Shown here one piece after another: positions 26,101 through 35,750 of a DNA stretch of 64,000 bases. The position numbers and the translations under genes were made by a program. The number at the start of each line of letters is the position of its first letter. The stretch's first letter is position 1. The notes beneath the pieces were generated by a model. The model worked only from the letters and a program-made list of their open reading frames with translations. It made no database searches and was not told the origin of the DNA. This stretch comes from Buxus sempervirens (lineage: Eukaryota; Streptophyta; Magnoliopsida; Buxales; Buxaceae), in contig OX387192.1 in assembly GCA_947561395.2 (NCBI GenBank), forward strand, positions 310,001 through 374,000. Reading direction: 5' to 3'.

Positions 26101-29100
26101 GAATTGTGCACCTTAGGTGGACTGTTACCTTTTTGCCTTGTAATTTTCATGTAAAAAATGCTAGATCTGTCCTTCTGAGATTTCCTTAATACCCTACTCT
26201 TGAGGCATCACAAGCCTACTTCAAATAACCATTAAAATTTATTGTCCAGGGTAATTGACTGGATTTGGTGCAATTAATGAGTGATTCTGGTATAATCTTT
26301 ATAGAATGTTGCTAGGCCTTTCAAAGATGGCTTTAATTTTTCTTAAATCAGCCTCATGTGTGGATGAAGGGATTCTTTCACTGGTACAACATGTTCAGAG
26401 AGGTTAAGACACTCAATGGGTGAAGTTGAGGGAGTTGGTGTCTGTATTCTTGCTGTTAAGGAGGAGGATTGTGGTAATCTGAGAGCAGTACTTTTCCATG
26501 CAGAGCCTTTGATTGTTGGGAACTTTTTCGCTGGTTTGTTCAATAAATCCCACATATCTGCTTCCCCTTCTTCACCTTGCAACCTAGCCTTATACCAGGT
26601 AAGCTCTTGATAACAGAATCTTCTATTAAATTGGCACTCCCACAATTTTGACAGTGATAAGTAATAAAATAGTCTATTCCTGAGTAATAATATTATCAGT
26701 AAACTTGGAACGAGATTGCGTCATTGCGATTTCAATTCCTCAAATGGAAATCAAGCAACCTTCTTTCACTCGTGTATCGATGTTTCATGATATCATCATT
26801 AATAATTAAATACAAGATTGTTTACCCTTAAGACTAGGAACGAATAAAATAAATAAATATTATATCATAGTCTAATAATAAAATAACTAAAATAAAATCC
26901 TAGATACAATTATTTCCAATAGTATTATATATTCCAAATAGAATCCCTAATATCTAATTAACTTCTAATTCCAAATAGACTGCTCACAATGTGACAGTAT
27001 GTCGATCCTGGTATAATAAGTCTACTAATCCAATCCTGATTCGTATCAGTAATGCTTACTTGGCAGTATTTTACAGACTTTGTTCTCATTAGAAACCTTA
27101 GGCATGTAGAACAAACTACGTAAAATCACATGCATACAGTAGCAGAATTTGAATTGTGCAAGATGTTTTCATGCAATTAATGAAAACTTAGGATGCATGC
27201 ATATCCCAAACAATAACTTCTAAGTGACATGCCATTCTAAACAAGTAAATTATGCGTGACAAGTTTGTAGTGTGCAATGCATGTGAAGTGACTTCAGAGT
27301 CTATCAAACAGCAAACATTTCGACTGTAAGGTCCAAACAGACTCTCATTACAATTTTTTACATTTACATAACAATTCTACAGGCTTTTTTCAACTTATCA
27401 GAACTGCCTGGATCCCACAAGATCTTGGGAAGGGTTAAAAGCCCCCTGTTTCGAGTGGCATCAGTAGCATACTGCCCTGTGCCACTGGCATGCTATTGGC
27501 AAGCACGGTGTGTTGTCCAGAATCAATAAACAAAAAACAAAAAAAGTGACTTGTAAAAGAAAAAAAAGGAAAAAAAAAATGAAAGAAGAGGGAGAGACGA
27601 TGGAGAATGTGTGTGTGTGAGAGAGAGAGAGGAGGCATAAGGGGTTGAGAGAGAGAGAGAGGGGCTGGGTCATACGTGTAGGGCGTAAGGGGTTTAAAGA
27701 AAGATAACTAACCCCATGGGGAATTGGTTTCTTCGTTTGGATTGGGGATCTCTTCCATCATGGTGTCTAAAAGAAAGGGAAATGATGGAGGAAAAGTAGA
27801 AAAAAAAAGAATAGAAAGGAAGAAAGATACATACATACATACAAGCATAGACACACACACACACACACATATATATATTAAATCTATGTTTGTATTAATA
27901 CTTATAATAAGAGGTTTCATATAATATGAAAAGGTCAACTTATAATTTTTTGGATTTTAGTGAGAGCTTTAAATTATGATTGTTTTTAAAAAGTTTTCAG
28001 AAGTTTTTTTAATTTTTTCATATTTTCAAAATCTTTAAAATTTCTTGATATGGTGGCATAAAAAATTCAATGGCTCGGCTGATATGCCGGTGAAATTCTG
28101 AAGAAACAACATCAATGGCCTTGGGCAAAACGGCACAACGAACCTTGCTCAAATTATTGTGCCATGTTATAATCAGATGGTTTTTTCTTTCCAAAAATTT
28201 TATGACTACTATTTTTTATTTTGGTTATTTAAAAAAATGAAATTAACTTTAAAGACCACAAACACATTTGCAGATTCTGCTTAAAGAGGGTAGTTGTCCC
28301 ATTCAGCTTCTTTTTAGAGAATTATATCCCAAATTTGGATGCTAACGTTACTTGAATCATCAATGGAGATCATGTTACACTTCTTTCCAGAAGATATTAC
28401 TGTGTGAGAACCAACGATTAGGATTCACAAGCAGGTCAAGGGGGACAGACGATGGTCAGATGATGTAACATCGTGCTGTATACACTGTACAGTATTCTCC
28501 ACATAACGGTCACTCATTTTATTTCAAAGGATTACTTTTTCAACCACAGTATGCTGAAGGATTGCAGGCAACCATAATGGTTGCTGCACTTAAATGAAGG
28601 GGTTTTGATTGAAAACCATGGGCTAAGAGGAAAATGAAAAAAGAAAATAAAAACATGGATGGGAAAAATGTTATAAGAAATTTATAGGAAGAAAGCACAG
28701 AGAAACTTAGTGCAAAATATTTGAGTTGCTCTAATTCACAGTCAGAACACAGAAAGAAGAATAAGATAAGAGAGTGCTCATAAGAATGACTAAGAGTGAT
28801 TTTGAGAGGAAGAAGACTGAGAGGACTGAAGCTCAAGGATTTCAGTTGTTCTAGCTGTATGCCCTCTTGGACTTGATTTATAATAATAGTCAAGACAAAT
28901 ATGCTCCTACATATATGTAGAAATTAGAATATCCAGTTCTTGACAAACTGAATGGCTTATTAATTAGATTTGTTGGAAACCAGGAAGGTAAGAAGCCTCA
29001 TTAGTCTGGAAATATGGTTTTAAGTGTGTTCTTGTTTAGTTCCAATTGTGCATTGATCGTCCAAACTTTTGTTTAAGCTGGTTTCTATTGATTGTTAGAA

Positions 29101-32100
29101 AGATTAAAGCTTTGAGAAACCACCTTTCTTCTTGAAATGTATGCAATATCTAGTAAGTTGCTAGGGTCAATCCCTTGTTTGATACATGATTTGGTTGGGA
29201 GCATGCTCTGACTTTACTTGTCTTCTATCCATCTTCATTCAAGCAAAATTTTGTGTTTTCCTGAGTTCTGTTTGTGCATAGGGGCAGAAGCTCTTGGGAA
29301 TGATGTCCTGATCCTGCAGCTTGAAATAATTGAGGTGACTGTCTTAAGTGTTATGTTTGTTTTGTCCTCATATTCAAGGCTTCTTGCGGTTGGTTATGTA
29401 GATCCTTAATGCTGTGTTTTCTAGAAAGGTGCATGAGAGTCTGTTTGGAAGTCTTACATGAGTGTGGCAAAATGTGTTCACTCACTTGACTCAGGTAAAG
29501 AAAATGTGGTGGTTGTCAAATGGGGTAAGCCTTGTAAAGTCCTAGTTCCTGAAGGTGGTAATTTGAGTGCCGTTTTTCTAGATTTGGTGGGAAGATCGAT
29601 TTCCTCTCAACCTTTGAAGGAATGTTTCAGAATAAGCTTATAAGGGTGGGAATACTTCTTAAAAGGTGTTAATCAAGAGGCTGGGAGAAGGTCTATCTTT
29701 GTTCTGGTTCCTCTCTAGAGTTGGAGACATTGTTTTAAATGTCAATATAGCCCTCTTAATGTTTGAAAAGTGTACTTCCTTCTATTGGATGGTAATATAA
29801 GTTTTTAGCGTTTAATCATAATTTTGTAATTTCAGGCCATGGTACTAAGAACCATCTTGTCTGATGGGAGGCTGTATAGGTCTGAGATAAGAAGTGGCAT
29901 TAATATTGACAACATTGCTTTGAGAAATAAGGTCTTGTTTAGTAAATGGCTTTGGCATGTCAGCTTTAGAAAAGAAACTTCTTGTTGTATATTCATTACC
30001 ATTTAGTATACAATGTGTGATAATGTGTGGGACATAAAGCCTTAAAGAAAGTGTGGGGCAGCCTATTAAAGGTGGTTAATATCCTTTTTGGTTGTCTTCG
30101 AGCCTAGTATGGAACTCACCATTTTCTGGGACCACTTTGCTTAATAGAATCAACATCTTTGGCATTCTCTAGCAGAGAAGAAAGTATGTTGCCATTTCCT
30201 CACATGCGATCACCTATTGTTCATTGACTTTTTTCCTGGGAGGTTGCCACTTTTTCTTAATGTTATTAGGGATGATTTGGGTGGTTCCAATGGATTCCCA
30301 TCCCTCAAAGGAGCAATGGAGATTGACACTTTGGGAAGAGGGACAGATTGCTATATAGGATGATATTTTTTGCAAGGAACTGAAGGTTTTTTAATGGAAT
30401 GAGGGCAGCTCCGCAGAATGTTATAGATTCATTTACGGTGTTAGCAGGTCATGAGTTTTGTACCTACATTTTGTTCAGAGATATATCGGCATCAAACTGA
30501 TCAGGCATTAGGGGATTATTATATTTTTGTATACAGTCCTTGACACTCAGCAGAGTGAGCTAGCTTCCTCCACCAAGGAAGGTTGTTAACCTTAATTTTA
30601 ATGGGTGCCTTTTTTGGCAACCTAGGGTCATCAAGAAATGGAGTCTTAGGAATTCTTTGGTAACCTATGCGCTTTGTCGTGCTGGGGAAGGGAATGCCAT
30701 TTGAACTGAGATTCATGTATTAGTGGCAGGACTAAGGGAGGAAAGATCATAGGTATATCAAAATTTTGGGGGTTGAAGAACTCTTTGGTGCTTATCTAAA
30801 GGATTGATGCCTTGGAGGCCTAATCCTACTGACTCACATGTTGTTTGTGTGGTGGTGCCACCTGTTGTGGGTTGAACATCTATATCATCTCATGTTCCTT
30901 CATCTGCTAAAGGCATTGCTGATCAGTTGGCTGGGGGAGGTATAGTTGGGGATGCTCTCTTCTGTGGTGTACCCGCAGAAGACATAGTTGCCAGTTAATT
31001 TTGTTTCAGTGATCTTGGAATCCTTTTGAAAAATATAAAACATCGCTCAAAATCCATTTAAGGTGCCATGAAGATGCTGCATTTTTTATTCTTTACATTG
31101 TGTTGACACAATTGTAACTTCATCAATTCCATTCAGCAATGTATAGGAAGACTTCTTTGGGAATAAATGCAAAGTACTGTATTTAAGAAGAATCTTTTCA
31201 GGTCTATGGTTAATTTCTTTGTTTATCCATTCTATGTTGTCATTACACTGATGGGTACCATGCCTTGAGAATAAAAATTTTATGGCATAAAAGTACTCTT
31301 TTTTCATCGGAACGTTTTCTATTGGCAGTTTGTTAGAATATTGACATCGGAACAGAATGCATGTTTACAATCTCCCCCGCCAGGAAAAATGATGAATTTG
31401 TTTTTGAATAGAATTTCCTTTCTTGTGCATTTATCTTGCCATTTCTTGCTTGTGTCATTTAACCTTTCCTTACAATTGTTTTGACATTTCTTGTTTGATT
31501 ATGGTTCCCAAAAATGGTGCAATTTATAAGGGTTATGTATGTTGTTTCCCCACACTAGTTCCCTCTGGTAACAATGGGTGGATCCTGAACTATTAGACAG
31601 CATAGGCTATCAAGCAAGCAATATAGTTTCAGACATAAAGATGCTACATATGGTTATTTTTCACTATGTGTGGTTAAAATGTGTGACCTAAAGGTTTTTA
31701 TCTATTGTGCTAATAGATATTTATTTCAATCCAATTTCATTATGCTTGAAATCATGATTGACTTATTTTGTAATTGTGTTTTTTATTAGGCAGTCGATAT
31801 TAAAAGGGATAATCTTGAAGCTGATACTTCATCTTATCACTGCAAGTAAGCAGGCTGGCCAAAACACTGGCAATCATAATACTTAGTTTGCTTTCCCCTC
31901 CTCCATGCCGATCTTTGCTAATATACTTTCTATAATTGCTTTTAGTGTCATTCGTCACCTTCCTCTCGACTTAATTGATCCATCCCTGGCAATTGGGTTT
32001 TACTGCAGAGACAAAGGTTGGTGGCTTAACATTGGATGGATTTTTCATTGTTATTATTATAATAATAATTACTATTTTGGCATATTTATAACATTTCTGT

Positions 32101-32346
32101 TATTAATTCCTTACAGATGATTTTGATGATTTCTGTGCTCGAGCTTCTAAGCTCGCAGATGAATCCAATGGTGCACCATTGTTTACGGTATCAAAATCCC
32201 AGAGATTGTCAAAGCCATGCAACCACAATAATCTATGGACCAATAAATTGTGTGATAGCGGTGCAAGTCAAGAGGATGATACCTTTGACGAGCAGTCGAG
32301 TGACATGGAGGCCTGTCCTCGGGAGGATGATTGGCAGCTCCTTTGA
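11133..32346 (+). CDS. ATG4: Autophagy cysteine protease ATG4, 3' part of gene
   Basis: Six exons join without a stop and give the peptidase C54 core: [176 protein letters not shown] and a C-terminus of DDWQLL. ATG4 cleaves the tail of ATG8 to expose its glycine and later frees ATG8 from lipid; it acts in the cytosol. The Asp and His of YLDPHEV are the catalytic acid and base. The exon with the catalytic Cys (family WGCM motif) and the N-terminus are not found and probably lie left of the window, at least 11 kb from 11133. Exon junctions follow GT-AG. The frame looks intact, so the gene is probably functional. Confidence 0.9.
11331..11716 (+). CDS. ATG4: ATG4 exon: central peptidase C54 region
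   Basis: 386 bases after the acceptor GATTATGCAG and before the donor GTTGGTTT. Encodes [17 protein letters not shown] through [11 protein letters not shown] plus two bases of the next codon. It covers the substrate-groove segment with [20 protein letters not shown] and [14 protein letters not shown], the best-conserved part of the family. Confidence 0.95.
12630..14340 (-). mobile_element. L1-type LINE fragment, minus strand
   Basis: From right to left the minus strand gives [15 protein letters not shown] and [15 protein letters not shown] (RT end). It continues with [34 protein letters not shown] and then the zinc-binding region ([53 protein letters not shown]). A 21-nt C-run at 13955-13975 (G on the coding strand) sits just before LVRWD. 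Frames shift repeatedly; 5'-truncated. Confidence 0.85.
14341..14677. other. Pyrimidine-rich stretch, no gene
   Basis: Long CT/TTTC-rich sequence (14385-14600). Open frames here come from low complexity, not coding. Confidence 0.5.
14678..14890. mobile_element. Possible short hAT-like inverted-repeat element
   Basis: The ends read ACGGTTC...GGTGAAATTTTTGCC and GGCGAAATTTTGAC...GAACCATG, an imperfect inverted repeat. It uses the GCGAAATTT motif seen in the hAT miniature elements at 24993 and 40269. No clear 8-bp duplication was found. Confidence 0.35.
15184..17710 (-). mobile_element. L1-type LINE fragment split by a hAT derivative
   Basis: The 3' end is a T-run at 15184-15190. The minus strand gives zinc-binding peptides ([33 protein letters not shown]), then [20 protein letters not shown]. 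After the insert at 16676-17448 it resumes as [14 protein letters not shown] and [16 protein letters not shown]. The LTR element at 17711 cuts it; no L1 is seen on the far side. Confidence 0.8.
16668..17456. mobile_element. Non-autonomous hAT element, 773 bp, in L1
   Basis: The body is 16676-17448, flanked by an 8-bp duplication ATTTGACC at 16668-16675 and 17449-17456. L1 coding (SLGGQI/TLIK) is restored if the insert is removed. Both ends carry TTTTAAACC; the right end reads TTTTAAACCTTG. Internally TATCGGCC-AGT-AACT occurs near both ends (about 16708 and 17374). There is no transposase. An 8-bp duplication is the hAT hallmark. Confidence 0.75.
18110..19371 (+). pseudogene. Ty3/gypsy-like gag of the non-autonomous element
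   Basis: A gag-family protein (retrotransposon gag domain). The start [15 protein letters not shown] leads to a coiled-coil-like REQ-rich stretch. It is followed by the core ([60 protein letters not shown]) and a degenerate zinc knuckle near [16 protein letters not shown]. An acidic Glu/Gly-rich tail follows. It is broken. Confidence 0.8.
19432..19872 (+). pseudogene. Retroelement aspartic protease region
   Basis: The peptide [19 protein letters not shown] carries the active-site region as D-N-G-S. It is followed by [35 protein letters not shown] and [12 protein letters not shown], the pattern of plant Ty3/gypsy protease. The 3' LTR follows 100 bp later, so no polymerase lies downstream. Part of a fossil element. 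Confidence 0.8.
20736..21790. repeat. Cluster of hAT-family short repeats
   Basis: Several pieces of the CAAGGTTT family sit here. CCAAGGTTTTAAATTTCG starts at about 20737, with AAATTTCGCTGGCATG at about 20817 and variants at 20878 and 20936. A second element starts CAAGGTTTACAATG at about 21107, with repeated CGAAATGTCG/GCGACATTTC motifs up to about 21770. Between them is a 40-bp tandem duplication (20972-21051). Exact ends and duplications are unclear. Confidence 0.45.
22648..22786 (+). CDS. ATG4: ATG4 exon with catalytic Asp and His
   Basis: 139 bases between acceptor TTAACCAG and donor GTACCCC. Encodes (R)[37 protein letters not shown] and YLDPHEVHL. In YLDPHEV the Asp and His match the catalytic residues of ATG4 proteases (DPH motif). 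Confidence 0.95.
24596..24653. repeat. 25-bp near-perfect hairpin
   Basis: Arms at 24596-24620 and 24629-24653 (core AAGCTTGTATTCTG / CAGAATACAAGCTT), one mismatch, 8-nt loop. It ends where the RTE fragment begins. Confidence 0.7.
24656..25908 (+). mobile_element. RTE-clade LINE, RT part, with hAT insert
   Basis: Encodes [60 protein letters not shown] (catalytic FADD) and [13 protein letters not shown]. After the insert it gives [58 protein letters not shown] and RLRWFGH. The 3' end is a TGATGATGATG repeat at about 25893-25906. Several stops; 5'-truncated. Confidence 0.85.
24985..25333. mobile_element. hAT miniature element, 333 bp, in RTE
   Basis: The body 24993-25325 starts CAAGGTTTACCGTTTCGATG and is flanked by 8-bp duplications ATTAGGAT (24985-24992) and ATCAGGAT (25326-25333), one mismatch. 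The RTE frame ([12 protein letters not shown]) is restored without it. Internal GAAATTTCGCTGGCATGCCG-type motifs repeat. No coding. Confidence 0.8.
27608..27660 (+). repeat. GT/GA microsatellite
   Basis: GTGTGTGTGAGAGAGAGAGA followed by a second GA run at 27644-27660. Confidence 0.9.
27850..27878 (+). repeat. AC/AT microsatellite
   Basis: An (AC) run followed directly by an (AT) run. Confidence 0.9.
28030..28146. mobile_element. Possible hAT miniature remnant
   Basis: GATATGCCGGTGAAATTCTG and a right end CGGCACAACGAACCTTG echo the internal motif and the AACCTTG terminus of the CAAGGTTT family. The left end is not found. Confidence 0.3.
29845..30530 (+). mobile_element. L1-type LINE fragment
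   Basis: Decayed ORF2 C-terminal region: [19 protein letters not shown], then a [10 protein letters not shown]-like stretch, then LWEEGRDRLL and a region like the L1 C-terminal NERIF. Many stops. An upstream frame at 29458-29643 ([20 protein letters not shown]) could be L1 ORF1-like but is not certain. Confidence 0.55.
31790..31845 (+). CDS. ATG4: ATG4 exon: [18 protein letters not shown]
   Basis: 56 bases between acceptor TTTTTATTAG and donor GTAAGCAG. The last two bases (AA) join T of the next exon to give Asn, so the product reads SYHCNVIRH as in other plants. Confidence 0.9.
31946..32016 (+). CDS. ATG4: ATG4 exon: [20 protein letters not shown]
   Basis: 71 bases between acceptor GCTTTTAG and donor GTTGGTGG. 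Encodes the conserved [13 protein letters not shown] segment. Confidence 0.95.
32117..32346 (+). CDS. ATG4: ATG4 last exon with C-terminal DDWQLL
   Basis: Begins after acceptor CCTTACAG with [19 protein letters not shown], then a variable Ser/Asn-rich linker. An acidic tail follows ([20 protein letters not shown]) with DDWQLL and TGA. W-Q-L-L preceded by two Asp fits an ATG8-interacting motif (aromatic-x-x-Leu/Ile/Val); binding is inferred. A possible poly(A) signal AATAAA lies at about 32551. Confidence 0.95.
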
Positions 32347-33775
32347 TGTAACCCAGAATTTGATGGTTGAATTGTCGAGGGTGATAAGAAAGGGGGAAAA
32401 AATGGGCATATTGGTATGGTTGTTTTGTCGGGAAAAAGCCACAATATCAAAGCTTCTTTATACCGTTACCACAGAGCAACAGATCCGTTATTGAGCAGTC
32501 ATATATTAAGTTCTTTTGTTGAATTCTTAACTTATATTATAAATGTAAAGAATAAAATTATGTTATATTTACCTCTTCATTTTATGTTAGCCATTTGATA
32601 TGATAATCAGCAGAGGACAAATGATGTAAGATAAAGAGGGCTCTCCATTCTTCTGAAAAATTATTACGTGGATGGAACGGCCGTAGTATTCGGTCGGATC
32701 GGAGCGCCGGTCACCGGGAGAGGTTCCCTTTGGTGGTAGCATGAACGTTCTATTTTCGAGTCTTATTAGAAAAATGATCAGCAAATCCATAATTATATGG
32801 TTAATCATACATTCATACTAATTTCACATTCCTCTCTCTTTTTTTTTGTTCCATTTTATTGGGTAAGTTAATGTTGCAGTTTCCTATTCGTTGCATTACA
32901 TTTACGTCTCTTCCCTTTACCATAAATTATCAAACCACAAATCTTCATCAATCATACAATCTAATGCCCTATCTAATCTTTGCATTAATATCTTCTCACT
33001 TTCCTGATAGCGTTGGTACTCTTGGATCTAAAACTTAGAAGGTTTAGGTACAATTATTGCAAATTTAATTGGACAATAAAGTGCTAGGAGATTATTTATC
33101 TCGATGTTAGTTTTTGGGCACCAGTTGTTGATGGTTAAACTAATCAACAAATAATTAAATGCCCTATTCAGCAAGATGATTCCTGTTCTTCCATCCTGAT
33201 CTATCAAAGACCGTGTCTTCAGTTATATCCTATGCGTATTCATATTTATCTTAATTACATTCATGTTATTTTTAGACTCTTGCATGTTAGATCTTTCAAT
33301 AAATATCTTCTTACACCCCTCACAACTACCTTCCTAGTTACTTTGCAAGTCCAAACCGTGTTCTTGTAACTTGTTTTGGTGATGCAAAAACCATTCTCGG
33401 AAGTATTCATTCTTTGATTTAGGATTTTAATATTTTCAAAATTTAATGGGCTAGGTATTTGATAATAGACTTCATGAATTGATTTATATTTATTGATTAG
33501 GGAGATTATTTTGAATCTCATAGCCCTAAAATTTATGCCTAAAAGTTTGAAAGCCGTCCTATTTACGAGGTTACGAGATTCCATTAATCTCGTATTTGGT
33601 TTTTGATCGCCTGGATGTCATTTAATTATGTTGAGAAAATAACAATTAGAGTTTTATTTGGGATAAAATTTACATATGCCTAGTTATGTATCTAAAAATT
33701 CCTAGAAAATCAATCCATGCACATGGAAAAAATCAAAAATAATTTTTCTTTTCTTAAAAATAAAGACCCATTTGT
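32347..33775. other. ATG4 3' UTR and decayed repeats
   Basis: The 3' UTR probably ends soon after AATAAA at 32551. Further on, GTTAGTTTTTGGGCACCAGT (33106) looks like an L1 scrap. TCTTCAGTTA with AGATCTTTCAATAAATATCT (33200-33320) resembles the RTE 3' region at 1380-1510, minus strand. Nothing else is recognised. Confidence 0.4.
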
Positions 33776-35750
33776 TGTTGCCAATTTGGCCCTCCCAAAT
33801 TCAACCTCTAGGATCTACCTTTATAGAATATCAAAAAATAATAGAGAAATGACAAAAACCACAAAAGAAGAAGATGAACTTGTATTATTTCACAAGAAAG
33901 AAAACCCTACTTTTCTTTACAAGAGAGACTAATCCCACACACACACTTGCAACTTCCCAAAAACAAGAAAAAAAAAGGACTCCTTTTATAACCACACATT
34001 CATGCAATCTTATAAAAAATAGCAAACTTTTAATTTCACTCTCCCAAGAAAGTTTCCAAAGTATCAAATGAGCAACCCTAACGATCTCCACCTTGCGAAT
34101 TTGGTTGGTCCTACAACTGCACTCCACCTCAATAGAGATTTCCATAGCTTCCGTTATCACCACTGTCTTCTATGAACATTAATAATTCTCAATATAGAGA
34201 ATTATCAGACTCCACCATAAAAAGCATACACCCTCAGAATTAACAAATTCCAAGTCTTTCACTTTGGCCCATGTGGAAAAACAACTTTGTTGAAAAATTA
34301 TGGTGTAACTCCCATGTTTAGCTTTCCTGGAAGTTCATCAGCCATCGACATGAATTTCCACCACACACCTTGCATCAATGCCGAACCAATAACGGTGTGC
34401 AAACTTGTGGACTCGCTAACATTAACACATCCTTTATCATGGCAACTTTGGGAACTAATGACATGCCATGATGATGTAAATACCCCTTTTCAAAGGACAT
34501 CAACGCCTTTCATTGAAAGAGACACAAATTTAGCATCATTACCAATATCTCCATTTACTAACTTGGAGCCATTTGTCGAACCTGCTCCAGCTCTTAGACA
34601 ATTTTTCTTGACATGCCCAGATTGTTCACACCCCCAACATGCTACTTTCTTCTTCTTCCAATCACCAGCTACCATTGCTAGGTTCTTAGGTGAATAATTA
34701 CTTCCACTACCTAGTCTTCTCTCTTTAGAAAAAAGTATACTGGTAACTTTTGAAAAAATTATTTTCTCCTTCCCATGTATCAAAATATGTTTCATATGCT
34801 CATAGGAAGGTGGAAGAGACCAGATGAGTCTCAAGGCTTGATCCTCATAATCAATTTTAAGTCCAATAGATTCTAGTTCAGAGACAATACCATTGAGAAC
34901 ATTTAAATGATCTGAAATTGTCGTACCTTCATTCATCCGCAGTGTATGAAATTGCTCCTTCAGGTACACTTGATTTGAGACGCCCTTTATTTGATACAAC
35001 TCTTCAAGCTTTTCCCAGAGTTCCTTTGCCGTAGATATACCATGTAGATTTGCAAGAAAATTTTTGGCTAGGCATAGATATATCGCACTTGCTGCTCTCA
35101 AATCTTGATCCTCCCAATCTTCATCGCTCTTTCTAGATCCATCAATTTTTGTAGTATCATTGCTGCCTTCAGGGATTACTCTGCCCTTCAAAGCCTTGTG
35201 TAATTTGGATTGAATCAAAATATCCTTGACTTGCACTTGCCACAAGCCAAAAGCCAAAATTGATTCTCCCATCAAATTTCTCCACCTCAAATCTGATAGC
35301 AGTTGAGGCCCTATTTCCTGACATTTTTTTCTGCACTTCTGCTTTGATGAATTTAACCGTAACCTATCCGCACTATGACACCAAAACTCCACCGCACAAA
35401 AAAAAAATAAAGGATCTTGGCTCTGATACAACTTGTTTTGAATTTGGCCCTCACAAATTCAACCTCTAGGATCTACCTTTATAGAGTATCAGAAAATAAT
35501 AGAGAAATAACAAAAACCAAACAAGAAGAAGAAGATGAACTTGTATTACTTCACAAGAAAAAAAAAACCCTACTTTTCTTTACAAGAGAGACTAATCCCA
35601 CACATGCATTTGCAACTTCCCAAAAGCAAGAAAAAAAGAAACTCCTTTTATAACAACACATTCAAGCAACCTTATAAAAAATAGCAACATTCTAATTTCA
35701 CTCACCCAAGAAAGTTTCCAGAATATCAAATGAGCAACCCTAACATTTGT
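33771..35750 (-). mobile_element. Non-autonomous copia-like LTR element, gag only
   Basis: The element is 33776-35745 with a 5-bp duplication TTTGT on both sides. Read on the minus strand, the 5' LTR is 35434-35745, then a Met-tRNA primer site (TTGTATCAGAGCC), gag, and a polypurine tract (AAGGTGGAGAT). The 3' LTR is 33776-34083. LTRs are about 310 bp, start TGTTAGGGTTGC, carry a TTATAAAAGGAG TATA, and differ by about 6% by eye. About 1.35 kb of internal sequence has room for gag only. The overall structure looks whole and gag appears open. Confidence 0.85.
34490..35431 (-). CDS. Ty1/copia gag (UBN2) of the gag-only element
   Basis: A 313-codon open frame with copia gag hallmarks: the N-terminal FGLWQVQVKDILIQ motif, DEDWEDQDLRAASAIYLCLA, TAKELWEKLEELYQIKGVSN, LKEQFHTLRMNEGTTISDHL and LPPSYEHMKHIL. 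A canonical zinc knuckle, CWGCEQSGHVKKNC, follows, then a short tail. The true start is probably one of the internal Met codons rather than the first. It would encode a capsid/nucleocapsid protein, with polymerase supplied by another copia element. Part of a fossil element; expression unknown. Confidence 0.85.
   Translation of the reverse strand: MYQSQDPLFFFCAVEFWCHSADRLRLNSSKQKCRKKCQEIGPQLLSDLRWRNLMGESILAFGLWQVQVKDILIQSKLHKALKGRVIPEGSNDTTKIDGSRKSDEDWEDQDLRAASAIYLCLAKNFLANLHGISTAKELWEKLEELYQIKGVSNQVYLKEQFHTLRMNEGTTISDHLNVLNGIVSELESIGLKIDYEDQALRLIWSLPPSYEHMKHILIHGKEKIIFSKVTSILFSKERRLGSGSNYSPKNLAMVAGDWKKKKVACWGCEQSGHVKKNCLRAGAGSTNGSKLVNGDIGNDAKFVSLSMKGVDVL

Larger units (their letters stand above)
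22787..31789 (+). other. ATG4 intron of 9.0 kb
   Basis: Runs from donor GTACCCC to acceptor TTTTTATTAG. It holds an RTE LINE with a hAT insert, L1 remnants and simple repeats. 22787-24590, 25910-27600 and 28150-29840 show no recognisable gene. A 52-bp tandem duplication (AAATTCTGAATTCCTTTTTT) lies at about 23127-23210. Confidence 0.8.

Noticed and set aside
26343-26645. Overlapping open frames on both strands that might be a host gene fragment
   Set aside because: No recognisable domain, no matching neighbouring exon, and it lies inside an ATG4 intron. A GTAAG after 26598 is suggestive but not enough.
27435-27938. Frames rich in Ser, Leu, Phe and His-Thr repeats
   Set aside because: Products of GA, GT, AC and AT microsatellites.
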